Source: Priapulus caudatus (Eukaryota > Priapulida > Priapulimorpha > Priapulimorphida > Priapulidae). Taken from it: a stretch of DNA of 37,253 nt. The position numbers and the translations under genes are program-made. This document shows, one piece after another, positions 35,258 to 37,253 of this stretch. Numbering within the stretch: position 1 is the stretch's first letter; every line of letters begins with the position of its first letter. The stretch covers positions 198,326 to 235,578 of the forward strand of contig NW_014577382.1 of the NCBI RefSeq assembly GCF_000485595.1, read 5' to 3'. The notes under the pieces are model-generated. The model searched no databases, had not been told where the DNA came from, and saw only the letters and a list, made by a program, of their open reading frames with translations.

Positions 35258-35556
35258 ACCTAACTCTCTCTCACACACACACACACCACACACACACACA
35301 CACACACCACACACACACTTTCTCTCTCCCACTTACTCGTCGTCGATCGGCTGCTCGGAGAAGATGCGCACGACGAATTCGCCGAGCTCGTTCGGCTCGA
35401 AGTCGACGGGATGACGTATAGTGGCCGGGCGGCAGGCTTGAAGCGATTGCTGATCTCGCGCAGGTTTATGAAGTTAGCGGCGCGCGCGCCACCGACGCGT
35501 TATCATAAAGAACTGCTTGTCATCGGGTCGTGCGTCTCCGCGTCATCGTCCTTCAA
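26798..35556 (-). CDS. Classical calpain, 3' half (domain III end, linker, penta-EF-hand domain); ten exons listed separately
   Basis: Classical calpains are cytosolic Ca2+-activated cysteine proteases. The gene reads leftward. Exons recognised in transcript order are 35337-35556 (C2-like domain III end), 34144-34183 (acidic linker), 32066-32195 or 31861-31978 (alternative EF1 exons), 29671-29729 and 29329-29397 (EF2), 28867-28945 (EF3), 28331-28447 (EF4), 27396-27439 (EF5) and 26798-26824 (terminal exon). Every junction from the linker on keeps frame, and introns have GT-AG ends. Signature matches include FINLREISNRF, GFSLECCRSMV, SGKLGLDEF, YDKDKSGN and WVELTMYT-stop, corresponding to calpain family positions. 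EF2 and EF3 have complete canonical Ca2+ loops. The catalytic CysPc domain (PC1/PC2) is not in the window and must lie beyond 37253. No typical catalytic-domain exon was seen in 35557-37253. Confidence 0.93.
26926..27352. repeat. GC-rich minisatellite in calpain last intron
   Basis: Imperfect tandem units of GCCGCCACCACCATTGCCGT type with CCGTCTCCGCTGGCACC blocks; no stop in several frames. It reads Pro/Leu-rich or Ala/Thr-rich on the plus strand and Ala/Val-rich on the minus strand. It fills most of the calpain intron 26825-27395. The minus (transcribed) strand is rich in GGCGG runs. Confidence 0.9.
27396..27439 (-). CDS. Calpain exon: EF-hand 5 entering helix
   Basis: The acceptor is TTGTTTTACAG|AAAAGTTC and the donor ATGAACGAT|GTAAGT (strong). 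It enters in phase 1 and leaves in phase 0, reading EKFQKLQMSEIDMND. This is the entry helix of the dimerisation EF-hand, several residues shorter than the vertebrate equivalent. Without splicing at this donor the frame stays open for a further 156 codons into the intron. Confidence 0.88.
27500..28330. repeat. Degenerate C-rich repeats in calpain intron
   Basis: Diverged copies of a unit containing CACTGATCATGCT and a CCTCCC / CACCCCC tract recur every 60-90 bp between 27600 and 28000, with the hAT MITE inserted at 28023. No coding signal was seen on either strand. Confidence 0.55.
28023..28210. mobile_element. hAT MITE in calpain intron
   Basis: The ends are CAGTGGTTCCTAACCTGTGG and GGTTAAGAACCACTG, typical hAT termini. 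The flanking 8-mers CTATAGTC (28015-28022) and CTATAGCC (28211-28218) agree at 7 of 8, as expected for the 8-bp hAT target duplication. At 188 bp it has no room for a transposase. Confidence 0.85.
28331..28447 (-). CDS. Calpain exon: EF-hand 4
   Basis: The acceptor is TCTACCAG|GTTACCGC and the donor ATGATTG|GTGAGT; phase 1 to 1, 117 nt. It encodes YRLSTMVLKVLVLRYGNKSN then SMNFDEFVMCAVKLKSMI. This aligns with the calpain VIVARFADD...IDFDNFVRCLVRL block. As in other calpains the loop lacks canonical acidic ligands at positions 1 and 3, so weak or no Ca2+ binding is expected. Confidence 0.92.
28867..28945 (-). CDS. Calpain exon: EF-hand 3
   Basis: The acceptor is TTGTGACAG|AACGTG and the donor TCTGCTG|GTCAGT; phase 0 to 1. 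It reads NVFRDYDKDKSGNLNTFELR then QALHSAG. The loop D-K-D-K-S-G-N-L-N-T-F-E has all canonical ligands. It aligns with the calpain IFRKFDLDKSG / YEMR..L..AG segment. Confidence 0.93.
29018..29082. mobile_element. Palindromic 7-bp-TSD family, copy 10 (calpain intron)
   Basis: The arms are GAAGTGTCATTATATAGACA and TGTCTATATTATGACACTCC. CGTATGA is repeated exactly at 29011-29017 and 29083-29089; the right end carries two extra bases after CTCCTG. It lies in the calpain intron between the EF2 and EF3 exons. Confidence 0.78.
29329..29397 (-). CDS. Calpain exon: EF-hand 2 loop and exiting helix
   Basis: The acceptor is GTTCTCAG|GATGATAGG and the donor TGGAAG|GTGAGT; phase 0 to 0. It reads DDRSGKLGLDEFRELWQNIR plus WWK. 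With the D from the preceding exon the loop is D-D-D-R-S-G-K-L-G-L-D-E, canonical at positions 1, 3, 5, 6, 8 and 12, so Ca2+ binding is expected. Confidence 0.93.
29671..29729 (-). CDS. Calpain exon: EF1-EF2 connecting helix
   Basis: The acceptor is CCCTCACAG|AGTTCAAC and the donor ATGGAT|GTATCC. It enters in phase 1 and leaves in phase 0, reading EFNFEGFSLECCRSMVAMMD. This corresponds to the conserved GFS.E.C..MV block of calpains; the final D is position 1 of the EF2 Ca2+ loop. The donor is weak but the phase and the next exon fit. Confidence 0.9.
29730..31860. other. Calpain intron between exon a and the EF1-EF2 helix exon
   Basis: Mostly unique AT-rich DNA with a (CA)n tract at about 30573-30593, a strong hairpin at 31577-31640 and GTAGTA repeats at 31750-31800. 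No further exon identified. Confidence 0.6.
31577..31640. repeat. Perfect-stem hairpin in calpain intron
   Basis: ATGTAACCCTTCGCTCC pairs with GGAGCGAGGGTTACAT (one bulged base) around the loop GGTACA, with weaker symmetry outside. It may be a foldback element or structured intronic RNA. Confidence 0.6.
31861..31978 (-). CDS. Calpain alternative EF-hand-1 exon a (downstream copy)
   Basis: The acceptor GCCGGCGCAG|GCGTCC keeps phase 0; an alternative CTTCCAG at about 31964 does not. The donor AAGAAGG|GTACTC is weak beyond GT. Its 118 nt also run from phase 0 to phase 1. It encodes ASAASREPEANEFFRR, then IAGDDMEVDQHELQAVL and NHVLKK, closer to the common calpain EF1 form (Ala at the carbonyl ligand). 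It can replace exon b exactly, with both flanking junctions in frame. Both exons together would not stay in frame. Confidence 0.85.
31979..32065 (-). other. 87-nt intron between the alternative EF1 exons
   Basis: Lies between donor GTGAGC of exon b and acceptor GCGCAG of exon a. It contains CTCGCTAAAGGTGAGG, a second donor-like string. Retention gives a stop soon after. Confidence 0.6.
32066..32195 (-). CDS. Calpain alternative EF-hand-1 exon b (upstream copy)
   Basis: The acceptor is TCTGCCCCGCAG|CCTCCC and the donor ATGAAAG|GTGAGC. Its 130 nt run from phase 0 to phase 1. It encodes PPAQGDSKEQETAIK followed by QMFARVSGDDLEVDYAELQ and SVLSAVVMK, the first EF-hand of the penta-EF domain. The loop is the short calpain EF1 type; Ser replaces the usual Ala at the backbone-coordinating position, while the Asp/Glu ligands are kept. 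About half of the 30 EF-hand residues are identical to exon a. It joins in frame to the linker exon and to the exon starting at 29729. Confidence 0.88.
32315..32475. repeat. Tandem duplication of about 80 bp in calpain intron
   Basis: TTTCTGATGAGAAACGCG occurs twice, each time followed by CATGAACGCGAC-like sequence, TTTGTTATTTC and GTGAGAAATT, with small indels. Confidence 0.8.
32512..32571. mobile_element. Palindromic 7-bp-TSD family, copy 11 (calpain intron)
   Basis: The arms CAGGAGTAGATAATAGGGA and TCCCTATTATCTACTCCTG are perfectly complementary over 19 bp. The loop has two G runs. Identical flanks ATATTAC lie at 32505-32511 and 32572-32578. Confidence 0.88.
32579..34143. other. Calpain intron between linker exon and EF1 exons, mostly unique
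   Basis: AT-rich, no exon recognised. A donor-like CTAAGCAG|GTAAGC on the minus strand at about 33300 sits in a slightly GC-richer patch (33230-33350), with ATGATGGGCTCTGCC upstream. It does not splice in frame to either EF1 exon. Confidence 0.5.
34144..34183 (-). CDS. Calpain exon: acidic linker between domain III and the EF-hand domain
   Basis: The acceptor is TATTGCAG|GGAGCTTG and the donor ATCCAG|GTAACC. With the phase-2 GA left by the previous exon it reads EELDEETGIDETIQ and ends in phase 0. Position, acidity and phase fit the linker of classical calpains. It is short, so identification depends on both neighbouring junctions agreeing. Confidence 0.75.
34480..34765 (+). repeat. Minisatellite array, CTCTCACTCACTCTTCCTCTGCCAG type
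   Basis: About nine units of 28-30 bp containing CTCTCACTCACTC, a TCCTCTG segment and CAGCT. Lies in the intron downstream of the domain III exon. Its reverse complement forms the array at 35620-35995. Confidence 0.9.
34836..35335. repeat. Long (CT)n and (CA)n tract
   Basis: Alternating CT-rich and CA-rich microsatellite, about 500 bp, ending 2 bp before the calpain domain III donor. Open frames over it are repeat artefacts. Confidence 0.97.
35337..35556 (-). CDS. Calpain exon: end of C2-like domain III, with several frameshifts
   Basis: The acceptor is TTCCCTCAG|TTGAAG and the donor GACGACGA|GTAAGT (phase 2). The segments DDKQFFM, NASVARA, NFINLREISNRFK, LPPGHY, VIPS and FEPNELGEFVVRIFSEQP match the end of calpain domain III in order. 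They lie in different frames, however: at least five single-base shifts are needed in about 170 bp. Because the downstream exons are perfectly in frame, uncorrected assembly indels are the likelier cause than pseudogenisation. The exon lies beside a 450-bp CA/CT tract. Confidence 0.8.
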
Positions 35557-35619
35557 CTGAGGGAAGATTCAATATTGATAGATGGCCCGCGTGTAGTTGT
35601 GACACGAAACGTGAGAGCT

Positions 35620-35995
35620 AGTAGGATCAGGTGAGTGAGAGCTAGTAGGATCAGTGAGGGAGAGCTAGTAGGATCAGTGAGTGAGAGCTAGTAGGATCAG
35701 TGAGTGAAATCTATTAGGATCAGTGAGTGAAATCTATTGGGATCAGTGAGTGAAATCTATTAGGCATCAGTAAGTGAGAAGCTGACAGAGGACGAGTTAG
35801 TGAGAGCTAACAGAGGAGCGAGTGAGTGAGAGCTAACAGAGGAAGAGTGAGTGAGAGCTGACAGAGGAAGAGCGAGTGAGAATGACAGAGGAAAGTGAGT
35901 GAGAGCTGACAGAGGATCAGTGAGTGAGATCTGACAGAGAATCAGTAAGTGAGATCTGACAGACAGAGGAATAGTGAGTGAGAGCTGATAGCTAT
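35620..35995 (+). repeat. Minisatellite array inverted relative to 34480-34765
   Basis: Units of the AGCTGACAGAGGAAGAGTGA type (right part) and GTGAGAGCTAGTAGGATCA (left part), period about 27-30 bp. The right part is the reverse complement of the array at 34480-34765. Confidence 0.88.
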
Positions 35996-36640
35996 GTCCA
36001 ACGTTCGAATAATACATAATTTCACACAGCGTTGGTCGCTTGTGCTTCGCTGAATCACCACAGGTGTTTGAACTGTGTGCAAGTAGAAACATTCACACGT
36101 AGTAAAAAATGACGCGAACGGATTCCTATTCTTTCGAACGGATAACCTGCAACTGAAAACCGAGGATAACTAATACTAACAAGACGCGCAGAGATCTGGC
36201 TCATCTGAGGCTGTTGTACGGTTATAACGTAACATTTATCGTGCGTGAGTGACACTTTGTTAGGTGCAGAATGCGAATACGCAGTTGCGTACATATCATT
36301 CAGCACGCTTCCTAGCATTCTGTATACCTCCCAAATCCATTGGTTGATGCAAATCCGTGCCTGAAACTCCTGTTTTAGTGGTCATTGTGACCCCCTAACT
36401 TTTTTTTTATTGTGTAAAAATTTTTGTTGTTATTAATTTGTTGTAATAAAATCATGTAAATATTTGCATTAATTGGAAAAAAATTGTTAAATGGATAAAG
36501 ATAGAAAATAGCAGAAAACAGGTAAATAATAAAAAATCTGAATGGACTCGATCTCGGCCGTAATCCGTGGCTGTACCGTTGGGCTTTCCAGAGAGATATT
36601 GGCTTTCTAGATTATGGATGTGCACGAATATAAGAACACT
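35996..36640. other. No feature recognised right of the calpain exons
   Basis: Unique AT-rich sequence. I searched for earlier domain III or catalytic calpain exons on the minus strand and saw none. Confidence 0.5.
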
Positions 36641-37253
36641 GTGACATCATTGAGGCAGTTCAGGAATCTTTGTTTACGCCTCCTCTTGAGGGTCAAAAGG
36701 TCCGACCTTACTCTTCGCATGTTAGCGAAAAGTACTTTCATGTCCTTTCAATAAAGCCTAAAAATGTAGGTCACGCGGCTTAAACAAAAGTTTTTCAATC
36801 GCTCGGTCAGACCATGTCCTCAGAAAATGTCTAATAATCTGTCCTGTGCCCCATTGACCTTTGACCTGTGACCTCCAATTTCGGCAGCAGTGATGGCTTT
36901 TCCTACCATGATGCTATACACCGACTATCACGAACCTAGGTCGAGCCGTTTAGATTTGTGCCGCAATTTCTGCATTTCCTCCTATACCTTAAGTTGGGGA
37001 GGGAATGTTCCCCTTTTTTTAACGACCTCTTGACCCGCCTTGACCTTTGACCCCAGCTCGACATTCCAACTCGTGTTTCGGATTACCCCGCCTACGATCC
37101 CGACTTTCGAATCGTACGTCAAGCCGTTTAGATTTGTGCCAACTGTTTGAGACGGAACGCCACGACGCAGGGCGGACGGACGGACGCCCACGCACGGCAA
37201 AACGCACGGACAAATCATGCGATTCTAGCTGACAATGCTGCATCTGACCTACG
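36640..37253. repeat. TGACCT-rich interspersed repeat, two units
   Basis: TTGACCTTTGACC at about 36853 and 37038, and AAGCCGTTTAGATTTGTGCC at 37124 with GAGCCGTTTAGATTTGTGCC at 36945, indicate two units about 180 bp apart. The right part ends in GGACGGACGGACGCCCACGC. No coding evidence. Confidence 0.75.

Noticed and set aside
34837-35332. His/Thr-, Cys/Val- and Arg/Glu-rich reading frames
   Set aside because: Translations of CA and CT microsatellites.

Overview
This is metazoan nuclear DNA: GT-AG introns, a split animal calpain gene, the cilia gene TOGARAM1, abundant CA, ACGC and CT microsatellites, interstitial TTAGGG repeats, and many short non-autonomous DNA transposons. The TGACCT-rich repeats and the hAT and Harbinger-like MITEs suggest a marine invertebrate, but I cannot name the phylum. 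An 892-base run of N (12724-13615) marks an assembly gap.

Layout. Positions 1-21414 hold no gene I can recognise apart from weak exon candidates. This stretch is microsatellites, MITEs, tandem duplications and AT-rich unique DNA, and probably includes the first long coding intron of TOGARAM1. Positions 21415-23771 (minus strand) carry the 5' end of TOGARAM1: a non-coding first exon, a short intron, and one large exon encoding 644 residues with TOG1 and TOG2. Positions 23772-26797 are intergenic, with a promoter-proximal inverted repeat, CTCF-like motifs and an old hAT element. Positions 26798-35556 (minus strand) carry the 3' half of a classical calpain in ten recognisable exons, from the end of the C2-like domain III through the penta-EF-hand domain to the stop codon. 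The protease core must lie beyond the right edge. Positions 35557-37253 are repeats.

Most notable observations. (1) A family of about eleven or twelve very short, almost entirely palindromic elements (36-181 bp) is scattered over the whole window. Their tips are CAGGAG or CAAGAG, and most are flanked by exact 7-bp direct repeats; the arms differ between copies but remain complementary within each copy. (2) The calpain has two tandem versions of the EF-hand-1 exon, both phase 0 to 1, separated by 87 nt. Including both would shift the frame to a stop, which is the pattern expected of mutually exclusive exons. (3) The calpain last intron is open in frame through an Ala-coding minisatellite, and the domain III exon carries several frameshifts and is flanked by inverted repeat arrays.
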